Origin: Puniceicoccaceae bacterium | GTDB lineage: Bacteria; Verrucomicrobiota; Verrucomicrobiia; Opitutales; Coraliomargaritaceae | NCBI GenBank assembly: GCA_902603705.1 | Contig: CACKVQ010000004.1 | Span: 1-64,000, forward strand | DNA: 64,000 nt | Direction: 5' to 3' | Part shown: positions 39,190 to 49,008 of the stretch, one piece after another | How the letters are laid out: each line of letters starts with the position of its first letter | Position numbering within the stretch: position 1 is the first letter of the stretch | Program-made: the position numbers and the translations under genes | Notes under the pieces: model-generated | The model's input: only the letters and a program-made list of their open reading frames with translations | Told to the model about the DNA's origin: nothing | Database searches by the model: none

Positions 39190-39936
39190 ATGAAAGAAGC
39201 ACTCATACCAGACAATGATTTCGCTATTCGACTTCCTTCATTTGAAGGCCCCCTGGATTTGCTGCTCTATTTAATACGCAGGAGCGAAGTGGAAATCTAT
39301 GATATTCCTATTGAAGAAGTTACTGAACAATACATCGACGCACTTAGCTCTATGGAGACCCCAGATCTTGAAGCAGCTGGCGAATTTTTTGTGATGGCTT
39401 CCACCCTTATGTATATTAAGAGTAGAATGCTACTTCCGAAAAAAGATCAAGGTAGTAACGAAGACGCTGAAGATGAGGATGTCGACCCACGCTGGGAGCT
39501 AGTCCAACAACTCCTAGAGTACCGAAAATTTAAAGAAGCAGCCGAAGATATCCGAAAACTCATCCTCAACAGTAATGATCTCATCTCTCGCATCGGGCCC
39601 AAAGATGCCATTGAAGCAATAGAACGCCCACTAATTCCTGTCGACCGAGTAGACCTTTGGAACACCTTTAATCAAGTGCTCAGTCGCCTAGCAGAGCGTA
39701 TCGATCAAGGTCAAATTCACGCAGAACAAGTTACTGTCTCGGACCGGATGGAACTCATACTTATACGTATTAAGGACGAACGTAGCTTCTTATTTTCGGA
39801 TTTATTCGAAGCCACTACTACTATTACTACAATCGTAGCTACCTTCCTAGCAGTACTTGAATTAACTCGTTTAAGTAAAATATCAATAAAGCAGGACCTT
39901 AGCTTTGGTGATATTCGTTGCCAGAGGGTAGAATAG
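39190..39936 (+). CDS. scpA: Segregation and condensation protein A
   Basis: ScpA is the kleisin subunit of the bacterial SMC-ScpAB condensin. The 248-aa protein starts with the family motif FEGPLDLLLYLIRRSEVEIYDIPI and continues with EFFVMASTLMYIKSRMLLP. The C-terminal winged-helix (RLSKISIKQDLSFGDI) binds the SMC head. An acidic linker lies between the two domains. scpB is not adjacent; the next gene encodes an unrelated small membrane protein. Confidence 0.93.
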   Translation: MKEALIPDNDFAIRLPSFEGPLDLLLYLIRRSEVEIYDIPIEEVTEQYIDALSSMETPDLEAAGEFFVMASTLMYIKSRMLLPKKDQGSNEDAEDEDVDPRWELVQQLLEYRKFKEAAEDIRKLILNSNDLISRIGPKDAIEAIERPLIPVDRVDLWNTFNQVLSRLAERIDQGQIHAEQVTVSDRMELILIRIKDERSFLFSDLFEATTTITTIVATFLAVLELTRLSKISIKQDLSFGDIRCQRVE

Positions 39937-40057
39937 GCCGACTCAAGGCCAAGAAATTTCGTATAATCCCACAGTCACTTATACTATGACAAAATACCGT
40001 TAAAGTAGTAAGGGCTCACTTGACAGAAGTTGTAGCTATACTCTAATAATATAAGTT

Positions 40058-40444
40058 ATGACAGATGCAAGTAACGAAGAAAACTACAATACACCAGCGA
40101 GTGATGAAGAAGGAAACTCTGAACCCAAGGCACCTCTGCGCCTAGCTTCAACGCCACCAATGAGTTCAGATTTTGAATTGAACCAAAAAACCCATAATCC
40201 CAAGGTAAATACGCCCATTCAAACATCCGCTAATGTAGAAAGCCAGTCAGCTCCGGCCCCAACCAAAGTAGCCTTTGCCATTAAACCAAGAACTTCAAAA
40301 GCAGCACCAGACCCATCTATTTCTATTGATGAGGACATTGATCGTACTCCTACCAGCTTACTAATCGTCGATGTATTAACTGCCGCAGTTTCGCTCGCCT
40401 TCACAATCTTAATCCTAGAAGACATCCTCCCTTTTTTAAAATAA
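40058..40444 (+). CDS. Small tail-anchored hypothetical protein
   Basis: A 128-aa protein with a polar N-terminal region of about 95 residues, rich in Asn, Glu, Ser, Thr and Pro and probably disordered, then a single C-terminal membrane helix (LLIVDVLTAAVSLAFTILIL). No conserved motif is recognised. It lies between scpA (121-bp gap) and trxA (20-bp gap) on the same strand. Composition supports a real gene; the function is unknown. Confidence 0.65.
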   Translation: MTDASNEENYNTPASDEEGNSEPKAPLRLASTPPMSSDFELNQKTHNPKVNTPIQTSANVESQSAPAPTKVAFAIKPRTSKAAPDPSISIDEDIDRTPTSLLIVDVLTAAVSLAFTILILEDILPFLK

Positions 40445-40464
40445 CTAAAAAACCAAGATAGCAA

Positions 40465-40782
40465 ATGTCCGAAAAAATCACCGAACTAGACAGCTCTAAC
40501 TTTGACTCAACTCTATCCAGCAGCTCTTCACCAATCGTAGTAGACTTCTGGGCTCCATGGTGTGGCCCATGCAAAGCTATCGCGCCTATTCTAAATGAAC
40601 TAGCAGAAGAACTCGGCGACACTGTTAAAATCTGCAAGGTCAACATCGACAACAATAGTGAAGTGGCTAGTAAGTACGAAATACGCGCTATACCAACTAT
40701 CCTAATATTTAAGGCTGGCCAAATCGTAGACACGATCGTCGGGTTAATTGAAAAAGAAGACCTAAAGGCCAAACTCGGATGA
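40465..40782 (+). CDS. trxA: Thioredoxin
   Basis: This 105-aa cytoplasmic thioredoxin has the active site WAPWCGPCK (about residues 28-36) and the conserved cis-proline region IRAIPTILIFKAG. Length and motifs are canonical, with no signal peptide. It is the last gene of the + strand run. A hairpin about 85 bp downstream may end its transcript as well as that of the convergent NYN gene. Confidence 0.95.
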   Translation: MSEKITELDSSNFDSTLSSSSSPIVVDFWAPWCGPCKAIAPILNELAEELGDTVKICKVNIDNNSEVASKYEIRAIPTILIFKAGQIVDTIVGLIEKEDLKAKLG

Positions 40783-40864
40783 AAATTTGATATTTGTATT
40801 AAAGGAACTAATATACCCTTTCTAATTATTAGCCATTTTTACTCTAGCATCCCAATTAGAAGAC

Positions 40865-40897
40865 AAAAAATGCCGCCCAAGAGCCGAGCGACATTTT
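40865..40897 (-). terminator. Intrinsic terminator for the 41043-41516 gene
   Basis: A 9-bp stem (40868-40876 with 40888-40896) has an 11-base loop. On the minus strand the stem is complete with one G-U pair and is followed by a run of six T. On the + strand it has one C-A mismatch and only four T, so it may terminate trxA more weakly. Confidence 0.6.
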
Positions 40898-41042
40898 AAA
40901 TACAAACAAACAAAATTACATACTTTAAGACGCTCTAAGTTAGACTACGTTCAATAATAATTATTTATAATTTTTATCTTCGTATCTTTTGAAGGATGCT
41001 ATCCAGCAAAAATCGCACTAAATTGTATAAAGACAGAATTTA

Positions 41043-41516
41043 TTATTCTAAATTTATACTGTTCCTGAATTCCTTCCTATTAACATCCCTGCGACGGCGA
41101 GCTTCATGTAAAAGGCGAGATTCGCAAGCGCGTGCCCACTCTAGTAGTGCTTCTGGGCGCAGAGCAAGGGCTCCGTTAGCTCTCGCGGATTCCCTTACCA
41201 TACGATCGTTGCTCACCACTGTTGTATCAACAGATTTTTCTACTTGAGCAACCATACGCTCGATTACACCGTCGGCCGAGACTTCTGCCGGGGCATAAAC
41301 AAATTCGAAAGTTTTGACCTTATATGGGTGCTCTACTTGAATACTATCTTGTCGGCTATCTAGCACTAAGACGATATGAAAACCCTCGGCGTCGTGGATG
41401 CTACGTACTATTTCAGCTAGTTGATCACGGGCTGCATCGAGACTACCCTGCATCACTTGACGCAAAGAATCAGTGGCACAGATCACGTTATAAGCGTCGA
41501 TAAATAAATGATTCAT
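41043..41516 (-). CDS. YacP-like NYN-domain ribonuclease
   Basis: A 157-aa PIN/NYN-fold protein beginning MNHLFIDAYNVI. Acidic active-site residues are at FIDAYN, VLDSRQD and VSNDRMVRESA, as in the YacP/Rae1 family of ribosome-associated mRNA endonucleases. An in-frame GTG at 41525 would add three residues; the ATG at 41516 matches the family start. The C-terminus is Arg-rich (ARRRRDVNRKEF). A hairpin terminator lies downstream. Confidence 0.82.
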   Translation of the reverse strand: MNHLFIDAYNVICATDSLRQVMQGSLDAARDQLAEIVRSIHDAEGFHIVLVLDSRQDSIQVEHPYKVKTFEFVYAPAEVSADGVIERMVAQVEKSVDTTVVSNDRMVRESARANGALALRPEALLEWARACESRLLHEARRRRDVNRKEFRNSINLE

Positions 41517-41744
41517 ACTTATCACTAAAAATCATATGAAGCAGGTAGAAAGTAAAGAAATTCGTCTATTATCAAAAGTATATTTTTTATGCACACGCTC
41601 TAGGTCTGTATTTAATTAAATCATAAATGATACGTAATAATAACCTAAAAAACTAGACCAAGGACTAGTGAGATTGTTAGCTATACATGTTCATGTTTTA
41701 CATTGCTGAAAAGATCAGCTGAATCTACAAAGAGTCAATCGCTT

Positions 41745-42068
41745 ATGCCCACTTACGTTTACCAAGAAATTCTCCCTGATGGTTCTGACGGTGAAGTCTT
41801 TGAGTATATTCAGCGTATGTCTGAGGAACCACTTAAAGCCCACCCTAAAACTGGAAATTCAGTGCGTAAGGTCTTTTACTCACCTAATGTATCTAGCAAA
41901 TACACCGAAGGTGCCACACAATCCATGCTCACCGACGAGAATGTCGAGAACCACGGATTCACTCGTTATGAGAAAGATAAAGTCACAGGGCATTACAATA
42001 AAACGGCTGGAAAAGACAAACGCGCTCCCGATATAATCAATTCTGACACGCTAAAAAATAACCAATAA
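41745..42068 (+). CDS. FmdB-family-like protein lacking the zinc ligands
   Basis: From the ATG at 41745 this is 107 aa beginning MPTYVYQEILPDGS and continuing GEVFEYIQRMSEEPLKAHPKTGNSVRKVF. This matches the layout of the FmdB putative regulatory (zinc-ribbon) family, which normally reads MPTYxYxCxxCG and then CPxCG. Here no cysteine remains anywhere in the protein. The C-terminal half is polar and Lys/Asn-rich. Fourteen upstream codons to TTG 41703 are not conserved. It converges with the OstA-like gene. Function unknown; zinc binding by the usual ligands is not possible. Confidence 0.72.
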   Translation: MPTYVYQEILPDGSDGEVFEYIQRMSEEPLKAHPKTGNSVRKVFYSPNVSSKYTEGATQSMLTDENVENHGFTRYEKDKVTGHYNKTAGKDKRAPDIINSDTLKNNQ

Positions 42069-42126
42069 ACTACCCCCCGCTTAGCCGATAAATTATTCCC
42101 TATTCCTCCTGCTTAGGGATTGGCTA

Positions 42127-43986
42127 TTATTCTCCAGACGGTATTGGTGGCAAAGTTATGCGAGCGCGTTCCCCTTCAGGCCCACCGCCTTCTACAATTG
42201 CGCGGCGTTGGCCTTGCAGGAGCGTAATACGGTGCCCCGCCACACGCCCATCTATGTCCTGGACAACTGCCATCCCTTCGAGCACGACTTTAGATTCTTT
42301 CGGGAGTATCAAAGCTTTTTTAGATGTACTAGTACGACCTTTCTGAGCAATCAAAACATTGTCTACTGCTTCGATACACTCGAGGTCGAGTGATGCTTTA
42401 CCCAGTGTATTAACATTATTTTCTATCCGTGTGGTCAGGTTTAGATGTTCACACTTAGCGTTTAGATTCGTCGCGGTAACTTCGACTTGATCAGAAAAAA
42501 GGAAGCGTGTACGTTCAGGCTCCTCGATCATCCTAAGATGTTGGCTTATAATAACCGTATCGTGTAACTCAACAGGAGATTCGGTTGCTACAACTGCACC
42601 CATACCTAAGCTAGGGCTAAAGGTATCATAACCCAGATCTGCCATCTCTGGTAGGCGGACTATGACAGGGGAACTAGCCTCTCCACGGATGATCGCCGTT
42701 TGTGGCTGTAGTTCCATACTTTGCCCAACCACGACGGCCTCTGCATTCGTTATTTTAGGGCTACCTGTGAGAACGGCTCGCTGGTCATCCAAGTAAAATA
42801 CAACCTTATCTGCGGTCGCAATCTGGCTGCTTTGCTCGATGTACACACCACCAAAAGAAGTGATATCCTTAAATACTCCTACTTTGAATTCATCGTCTGC
42901 TTCGCTGAAGGCCTGACCAGAGCTATGCGCGGCAATGGACATTTTGTCAGCACGCATGTATAACTGTCCTGACATCACTTCAACTGAGCCTTCAAATCTA
43001 AACTGATTCTCAATGGCTTGCTCCTGCATAATTATATTATCAGCGAGCACAATAGTCTCTGAACTAAGCGATTTATTACCATAAATTCCCAGGCCGCCCG
43101 TTCCATAGAGAACCATCTGAGCACGGCCCACACTTTTGGCTCCCTTAATAACAATTTCGCCGTACTTACTGCGAATTGTATCGCCATTTAAATAAGCCCC
43201 TTTGGTTTCGACACTTGCAGAGCCTAAGATATGTACCTCACGATCTCGCGGAAAAAACTTAGCTTCATTACCTCGAACGCTTTTACCTCCTTGCTTAATT
43301 ACGACATTCTCATTTGCGATCATTTCATTAATCGACTCTAATTTGTTTGGAGCGTTTGTGGGCACCCCACTTTCTCTACCTTGAGGGGGGTCCGCTCGTG
43401 CAATTAACTGTTCGCAGTGTAACTCCATTTGATCGGAAGCAGCGCCAACATTTCCACTAAACTCAAAATAATACGCCTCTTTATTTGTGCGTAATAAGAG
43501 GCGCTCACTTTGAATTTTAGTACTGGGCGCAGTACTCGATTGATTATCTATATTTTGAAAAGCGCCAGCTATAACCTGGGTGAAAGTGACCACAGTATCG
43601 CTTTTAACAATAATCTCCCTAGATTCACCCGACCACTCCCAGCCGACACCAGAAATCTTAAAATTACCCCCGGTGATCTCAATAGAATCTTCAGAATAAG
43701 CGCGGTTCTCCTTGAGTCGTAAGGTAGCCGTAGGGCTATCCATAGAAAGCTCTAAGGCCATGCGTTCATCACCAGAATAAACACGCATTGACATTCCTTC
43801 AACGCGCACTTGTTCTTCTCCATCATAAATGCCTTGTGACCCTTGGAGAACCCAATCAGTGAACCCATTCTCACCAAAGCGAGGAAGACGAAAGTTCTTC
43901 ACTGGTGCATTGGGTGTCATTTGCCCATAGAGCGAAACGATGAGGCTGCCTAAGACGAGGATGACAAGAAATTGCGAATTACGCAT
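42127..43986 (-). CDS. Periplasmic OstA/LptA-like LPS-transport protein
   Basis: The 619-aa precursor has a signal peptide (FLVILVLGSLIVSLYGQ). An N-terminal LptC-like segment (NFRLPRFGENGFTDWVLQGSQG) is followed by several OstA/LptA repeats (for example NVVIKQGGKSVRGNEAKFFPRD, KVVFYLDDQRAVLTG). LptA bridges LPS from inner to outer membrane. At over 600 residues this protein is three to four times E. coli LptA and may be a large fused bridge. It lies on the opposite strand from the LptD-like gene at 37036. No C-terminal beta-barrel is evident. Confidence 0.75.
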   Translation of the reverse strand: MRNSQFLVILVLGSLIVSLYGQMTPNAPVKNFRLPRFGENGFTDWVLQGSQGIYDGEEQVRVEGMSMRVYSGDERMALELSMDSPTATLRLKENRAYSEDSIEITGGNFKISGVGWEWSGESREIIVKSDTVVTFTQVIAGAFQNIDNQSSTAPSTKIQSERLLLRTNKEAYYFEFSGNVGAASDQMELHCEQLIARADPPQGRESGVPTNAPNKLESINEMIANENVVIKQGGKSVRGNEAKFFPRDREVHILGSASVETKGAYLNGDTIRSKYGEIVIKGAKSVGRAQMVLYGTGGLGIYGNKSLSSETIVLADNIIMQEQAIENQFRFEGSVEVMSGQLYMRADKMSIAAHSSGQAFSEADDEFKVGVFKDITSFGGVYIEQSSQIATADKVVFYLDDQRAVLTGSPKITNAEAVVVGQSMELQPQTAIIRGEASSPVIVRLPEMADLGYDTFSPSLGMGAVVATESPVELHDTVIISQHLRMIEEPERTRFLFSDQVEVTATNLNAKCEHLNLTTRIENNVNTLGKASLDLECIEAVDNVLIAQKGRTSTSKKALILPKESKVVLEGMAVVQDIDGRVAGHRITLLQGQRRAIVEGGGPEGERARITLPPIPSGE

Positions 43987-44102
43987 AAATACAATAAACT
44001 AGTAGCAGGCTCTAGATTCCAGTCTAATTTAGGTAAAATCGCATAGCGACACAATGAGGATCTAGTTATTAGGCGTAGCGATCGCTAGCATGTACTTGCA
44101 TA

Positions 44103-45896
44103 CTATTTCTCTTCCTTAACAGGCTGCACTGCTTTTATGTGTAAATCTTTGAGTTGTTTCTCGGTAGCAAAGCCAGGGCTAGATGTCATTATTTCTTGAC
44201 CCTTTTGATTTTTTGGAAAGGCGATAACATCGCGAATACTAGATCGTTGAGTCAAGATGGTAACCATGCGGTCTAATCCGAAGGCAATACCTCCATGAGG
44301 TGGCGCACCATACTCGAAGGCTTTGAGCATATAACCAAAGCGGCTCTCCACAATATCTTTGGGGATCTTGAGCACGTCCTCGAAGACTTTCTTTTGTAGA
44401 GCTGGCTGGTGAATACGGATACTGCCTCCACCAAGCTCCACACCATTTAAAACAAGATCGTAATGCTGACCACGAACCGCTTTAGGGTCCGAATCAAGCA
44501 GAGCTATGTCTTCTACAACTGGAGCAGTAAATGGGTGATGCGAGGAAACGAATCGATTTTGCTCTGTGTCAAAGAGCATAAGCGGGAATTCTATGACCCA
44601 AAGAAATTTATATTCATTTGGATTTATTGTTAGCTTGCTGCGTTTGACCAGCAACTGAGCGGCATCAAGGCGCACACGACCCAAGATTGTGCAAGCTCGT
44701 TCCCATTCACTAGCGGCAAAAAATACAATGTCACCATCTTCAATTTCGAGTAATTTATTGAGCTCATTCTTCTCCTGATCTGAGAAGAACTTAACAATAG
44801 GAGACTTCCACTCGCCTGCTTCACATTTAATAAAGGCTAAGCCTTTCGCACCGTGCGCCTTTGCCGAATCTTCTAGGCTGCGTAACTCACCCTGCGTAAT
44901 ATCCGCCAAAGATTTAGCGTTAAAAGCTTTAACAGACCCTCCCGATTCAAGCGTGCTTGAGAAGACCTTAAAACTAGATTTTTGGAAAACTTCAGCGCAG
45001 TCCTTAAGCTCCATACCAAAGCGCATATCAGGTTTATCGACCCCAAAGCGGTTCATCGCGTCAAAGTAGCTCATCCGAAGGAAAGGTGTCTGAATATCAG
45101 CACCAATAACGTCCTTCCAAACCTGCTTCATCAGACCCTCGATAAGGGCATACATGTCTTCGCGATCGATAAACGAAAGTTCAATATCTAATTGAGTAAA
45201 CTCAGGCTGTCGGTCTGCACGCAGGTCTTCGTCACGGAAGCAACGAGCGAGCTGATAATACCGCTCAATCCCACTAACCATGAGCATCTGCTTATATTGT
45301 TGGGGAGATTGAGGCAGCGCGTAGAATGCACCAGGGTTCATGCGACTGGGCACAAGAAACTCTCGTGCTCCTTCTGGAGTGCTCTTAAATAGCATTGGCG
45401 TCTCCACCTCGACAAAGGCTTGCTTATCCATGTAGTCACGAATTGCCTTAGATGCCTTATGGCGCATCCGTAGTATTCTGGTGTTAGAAGCGCGGCGAAG
45501 ATCAAGATAACGATGGCTCATTCGCAAGTCTTCGCTCACCTTATCGGCCGAATCATCCAACGGAAATGGAGGCGTCTTAGAAACATTAAGGATTTCAAGT
45601 TCGACAGCATGTACTTCTATCTCGCCTGTTGCCAACTTGGCATTGGCTGTCTTGCCAAGGCGCTTTTCAACTTTCCCACTAACGGAGATCACAGATTCTG
45701 GCTTTATAGAACAAAATTGGGCTTCTAACCCATCATTAGTTGGATCAAGCACGATTTGCGTTCTTCCCTCACGATCTCGAAGGTCTACGAATAAAATACC
45801 CCCGTGATCACGGACAGAGTCGATCCAACCACTTAAAGTGACGGACGAGCCTTGATCCGTTGCGCGGAGTTCAGAACAGTGATGAGTGCGCTTCAT
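44103..45896 (-). CDS. aspS: Aspartyl-tRNA synthetase
   Basis: A class II synthetase charging tRNA-Asp. From the ATG at 45896 (MKRTHHCSELRATDQG) it is 597 aa, the usual bacterial form; the 56 upstream codons to 46064 overlap the divergent gene and are spurious. It has the OB-fold anticodon-binding domain (VTLSGWIDSVRDHGGILFVDLRD), motif 2 (YQLARCFRDEDLRADRQPEF), the bacterial GAD insertion, and motif 3 (GGIAFGLDRMV). Whether it is discriminating or also makes Asp-tRNA-Asn cannot be told by eye. Confidence 0.95.
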   Translation of the reverse strand: MKRTHHCSELRATDQGSSVTLSGWIDSVRDHGGILFVDLRDREGRTQIVLDPTNDGLEAQFCSIKPESVISVSGKVEKRLGKTANAKLATGEIEVHAVELEILNVSKTPPFPLDDSADKVSEDLRMSHRYLDLRRASNTRILRMRHKASKAIRDYMDKQAFVEVETPMLFKSTPEGAREFLVPSRMNPGAFYALPQSPQQYKQMLMVSGIERYYQLARCFRDEDLRADRQPEFTQLDIELSFIDREDMYALIEGLMKQVWKDVIGADIQTPFLRMSYFDAMNRFGVDKPDMRFGMELKDCAEVFQKSSFKVFSSTLESGGSVKAFNAKSLADITQGELRSLEDSAKAHGAKGLAFIKCEAGEWKSPIVKFFSDQEKNELNKLLEIEDGDIVFFAASEWERACTILGRVRLDAAQLLVKRSKLTINPNEYKFLWVIEFPLMLFDTEQNRFVSSHHPFTAPVVEDIALLDSDPKAVRGQHYDLVLNGVELGGGSIRIHQPALQKKVFEDVLKIPKDIVESRFGYMLKAFEYGAPPHGGIAFGLDRMVTILTQRSSIRDVIAFPKNQKGQEIMTSSPGFATEKQLKDLHIKAVQPVKEEK

Positions 45897-45966
45897 TAAA
45901 ATAGGGATCAAAACGCCTTGCCCTTTAGAAACAAGCACGAAAATATGATAAAATGATATTCTAACT

Positions 45967-46419
45967 ATGATAAAAACACTAGAATTAAAAGGCGGTCTCG
46001 TCGTAGCCCTACTCATTCTGCTTACTGGAATAGTAGGCGGGCTCTTCATTGTATTAGGACCCAAAGCGACTGAACGCTCTCCCGGCGTGGTTCATATTGG
46101 CGTGCGCTACGCGAACGAGAGGAGCTTAGAATTCAATCAGTATGGTAAAAATGGTCCGGGTGCGACGATCGAACTCATAGCTCCTGACGGTAGGGCTGTA
46201 TATTTCTATGGAAACTTGCGGATTGGTCGAAATCTAATGCCGCTCAAAGATGTATCAAACGGTCCTTACATCGCCAGACTCAGCGCACCTGGATACCAAT
46301 CACGTGAAGTGCCTATCATAGTTGAAGGGCGCATGATCAATCCGCCTAGAGGCGCTCAATTAGAAGATGGGACACTCGCAGACTACAATATGATCGGAGT
46401 ACGCTTTGAAGTGGAATAA
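45967..46419 (+). CDS. Small single-pass membrane protein, unknown function
   Basis: The 150-aa protein has an N-terminal membrane helix (LVVALLILLTGIVGGLFIVL) and a beta-rich region of about 110 residues (GATIELIAPDGRAVYF, SNGPYIARLSAPGYQSREVPIIVEG), which recalls PEGA-type surface modules. No clear family match. It is transcribed divergently from aspS (70-bp gap) and converges with the Fur-family gene, with 14 bp between stops. Confidence 0.65.
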   Translation: MIKTLELKGGLVVALLILLTGIVGGLFIVLGPKATERSPGVVHIGVRYANERSLEFNQYGKNGPGATIELIAPDGRAVYFYGNLRIGRNLMPLKDVSNGPYIARLSAPGYQSREVPIIVEGRMINPPRGAQLEDGTLADYNMIGVRFEVE

Positions 46420-46433
46420 TCAGCAGGATCTAA

Positions 46434-46910
46434 CTAGCACTTTCGTTTACAAACGCCGGCTACTTTCAATTCATCACAATGTGCAGTCACTTGGAGACGC
46501 TGACTTTCTACATGTAGAGCGAGCTTATCTGCGACGGTTTTTCCGTACCAGTCCATAAAAGGTGCATCGATTTCAAAAATCTTTTCACAATCGGAGCAAA
46601 TAACCTGTGCCTGAAAGGTGTTAGCATTGCGATTAGCCATGTAAAACTTGTGCTCTAGGCCCACATCGACCTGACGGATCAGCTTACTCTCTATCAATAT
46701 TGGAAGCGCTCTATAAACTGTTGCTCGAGAGACGGAGCTATCGATTTCACGCGAACGCTCCAATAGGTCCTCCGCGGTAAAGTGATCACTACAGTCGTAG
46801 GCAGCATCTAAAATCGCCAAACGCTGGTTCGTTATGCGCAAGCCTTTACTAACGAGAAAGTCTTTGAAAGTCTGTCGTATTAATCTAGTAGTTTTACTTT
46901 CCGAATTCAT
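46434..46910 (-). CDS. Fur-family metal-dependent transcriptional regulator
   Basis: The 158-aa DNA-binding protein has the Fur winged-helix ([44 protein letters not shown]) and the dimerisation domain. Structural zinc cysteine pairs appear as CSDC and CKRKC at the C-terminus. Whether it senses iron, zinc or peroxide is not clear from the sequence, so no symbol is given. No obvious Fur box was found in the flanking gaps. Confidence 0.9.
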   Translation of the reverse strand: MNSESKTTRLIRQTFKDFLVSKGLRITNQRLAILDAAYDCSDHFTAEDLLERSREIDSSVSRATVYRALPILIESKLIRQVDVGLEHKFYMANRNANTFQAQVICSDCEKIFEIDAPFMDWYGKTVADKLALHVESQRLQVTAHCDELKVAGVCKRKC

Positions 46911-47032
46911 GACGCTATACCAATAGTATTGAGACTCGTAGCAGGCTATTGCAAGACTGCTTTACACCTTATAGAATTTTATATACCTGGGCAATTTAGT
47001 CTTTAAGATATTCGGAAAACTTATTGCTACAC

Positions 47033-47722
47033 TTAAGCATCGTCGAGCTTACCAAAATGCAAAACAAGTTGACGCTGAGTTCGATTGGCAAACTCTGGGT
47101 TGTGTGTAACCAAAACTAAGCTTTTAGCCGACTCGTCCGCGATCTCCAGAAGCAGATCCATAACTGCATGTCCCGTTAATTCGTCGAGGTTTCCAGTTGG
47201 CTCATCAGCCAGAACTAACGGTGGATCGTTAATTAAAGCACGCGCTACAGCTACACGTTGCCGCTCCCCACCTGAAAGTTTAAATGAGCTGTACGTGATT
47301 CGTTCTTTAAGGCCAACTCGAATTAACAATGCTTCTGCCCGTTCACGCACCCCTAGATTAATCTGCCCAGCAATACGTGCGCCGAGAAGCACATTTTCAA
47401 TAGCATTCAACTCGGGAGCTAAATAGTAGTCCTGAAAAATAAATCCCATTAACTGAACACGATAAGTAGAAAACTTTGATATTGAATATCCCGAGACTTC
47501 ATGCTCCCGCCAAAAAAGCTTTCCCGCATCGGCGCGCTCTAAACCAGATAGAACGTTCAACAGTGTTGATTTACCACAACCGGACTCACCCCTTATACTC
47601 ACACTTTCGCCATGGCGTAGTGTAAAGTCCACTCCATCGAGCACAGAAATCTCGCCGTCAGCCCCCTGGAATTTCTTCTCTAGGGCTACGGATGCAAGCA
47701 CAATATCATTCAATTTTTTCAC
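47033..47722 (-). CDS. lolD: Lipoprotein-releasing ABC transporter ATPase LolD
   Basis: LolD powers release of outer-membrane lipoproteins from the inner membrane. The 229-aa ABC ATPase has Walker [10 protein letters not shown], the Q-loop region [12 protein letters not shown], the signature [15 protein letters not shown] and Walker [13 protein letters not shown], all typical of the MacB/LolD branch. It follows the permease gene by 52 bp and is the last gene of the ftsA-ftsZ-lolC-lolD series. Confidence 0.9.
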   Translation of the reverse strand: MKKLNDIVLASVALEKKFQGADGEISVLDGVDFTLRHGESVSIRGESGCGKSTLLNVLSGLERADAGKLFWREHEVSGYSISKFSTYRVQLMGFIFQDYYLAPELNAIENVLLGARIAGQINLGVRERAEALLIRVGLKERITYSSFKLSGGERQRVAVARALINDPPLVLADEPTGNLDELTGHAVMDLLLEIADESAKSLVLVTHNPEFANRTQRQLVLHFGKLDDA

Positions 47723-47774
47723 GTATTAAGTGCAGTTTTTAAATTCTCTATATGGTATCAAAAGTTAGACGATA

Positions 47775-49007
47775 TTACTCTCCGCGCAAGGCATCTGCTG
47801 GTTTGAGCCTAGCAGCTCGAAGCGCTGGAATTAGTCCTGCAAAAGTAGAGATGGCCAAGGCAAAACATGTGACAGTGATAAAATCGGAGGCTAAATAATG
47901 CACCGGTATGTCATAAACATCATACTGCCCGAGAAAATTGGTCTGCGTATTTGTGATGTCAGCATAAGCCGATAGTATTTCACTACGATAGTTCAGGCAT
48001 ACTAAAGCCGTCAGTATACCAGTGATAGTACCCACAAGACCAATGAAAAATCCTTGGAAACAAAAACTAAAAGCTACCTGATTCGGACGCCCACCCATCG
48101 CAACTAGGAGGCCAATCTCACGAGTCTTGCGCATTACCGCCATCATCAAAGAGATAGCAATAGAGAAAGAAGCGACCAAGATAATGAAGATGATAATAAA
48201 CGAAATAACTCGTTTCTCTTGCTCTATTACAAAGAGAAAATCTTCGTTTGATTCAATCCAGCTAACAGCCTGTAATCCAGAAGGTAGAACACCTTCCTCT
48301 AAGTCTGCGCTGTAACCGTAGGCATCTATCCCTGGGCGTAGTTTAAGCGCTAAGCCGTGCACACCATTTTCTAGACCATAGAGCTCTTGCATAACTCGAA
48401 GCGTCGTGATCATAGTGTTACCATCAACTTGTGGTGAGCCCGTGCGGAATAAGCCAGCTACCTTGAACTCACGCGGTAATAAAATCTCATTCTGCTTTAA
48501 GGCTTCCAACATGAGTGGTGTAAAGACCTCGACCACCGATCCAGGACCTGCCTTTAAAGAATAAGCCAAGCCCTCGCCGAGGAAGACAGACTCATCGTCA
48601 AAATCCTCTCTATTGCCGATGGTTAAAAACTTCCCGATAGGTAAAACCTCTTCTTGTACAAGCGGATCAATTCCACGCACAAATGGAAACTGTGGTCGGT
48701 TCTGATGTTGTAGCATGACCACACCTTCTGCGAAAGGCACTGCAGAAAGAATATTATCCTGTTTCTCTAAAGTCTCAAGCAAATCCTCCCAATTATAGAT
48801 TACCTCGTCCGAACGAATACGAATATCGCCCTGCGTCTGCGTCAAGCGATGGCGTATACCCTCACCGAAACCATTCATCACACTCTGAACGATAATTAAC
48901 ACACACACACCGAGCATCACACCCATGATCGACATGAGAGAAAAAAACGAAAATAACCGCCCCGAAGGAAAAAGTTGCTTCAAAGCGTGGTAAAGGTACC
49001 AAGGCAT
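47775..49007 (-). CDS. lolC: Lipoprotein-releasing system permease LolC/LolE
   Basis: The 410-aa protein has one N-terminal membrane helix ([23 protein letters not shown]), a periplasmic domain of about 200 residues, and three C-terminal helices in an FtsX/MacB domain ([52 protein letters not shown]). The ending PADALRGE is the family C-terminus. Only one permease gene is present, so it may act as a homodimer (LolF-type) or pair with a LolE elsewhere. It starts 1 bp after the ftsZ stop. Confidence 0.88.
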   Translation of the reverse strand: MPWYLYHALKQLFPSGRLFSFFSLMSIMGVMLGVCVLIIVQSVMNGFGEGIRHRLTQTQGDIRIRSDEVIYNWEDLLETLEKQDNILSAVPFAEGVVMLQHQNRPQFPFVRGIDPLVQEEVLPIGKFLTIGNREDFDDESVFLGEGLAYSLKAGPGSVVEVFTPLMLEALKQNEILLPREFKVAGLFRTGSPQVDGNTMITTLRVMQELYGLENGVHGLALKLRPGIDAYGYSADLEEGVLPSGLQAVSWIESNEDFLFVIEQEKRVISFIIIFIILVASFSIAISLMMAVMRKTREIGLLVAMGGRPNQVAFSFCFQGFFIGLVGTITGILTALVCLNYRSEILSAYADITNTQTNFLGQYDVYDIPVHYLASDFITVTCFALAISTFAGLIPALRAARLKPADALRGE

Positions 49008-49008
49008 T

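Noticed and set aside
42158-43722. Several + strand ORFs of 60-80 codons opposite the OstA-like gene
   Set aside because: Shadow frames antisense to a long, signal-peptide-bearing gene with clear repeats.
45897-46064. 56-codon upstream extension of aspS
   Set aside because: It overlaps the divergent gene at 45967 and lacks similarity; the ATG at 45896 fits the AspRS N-terminus.
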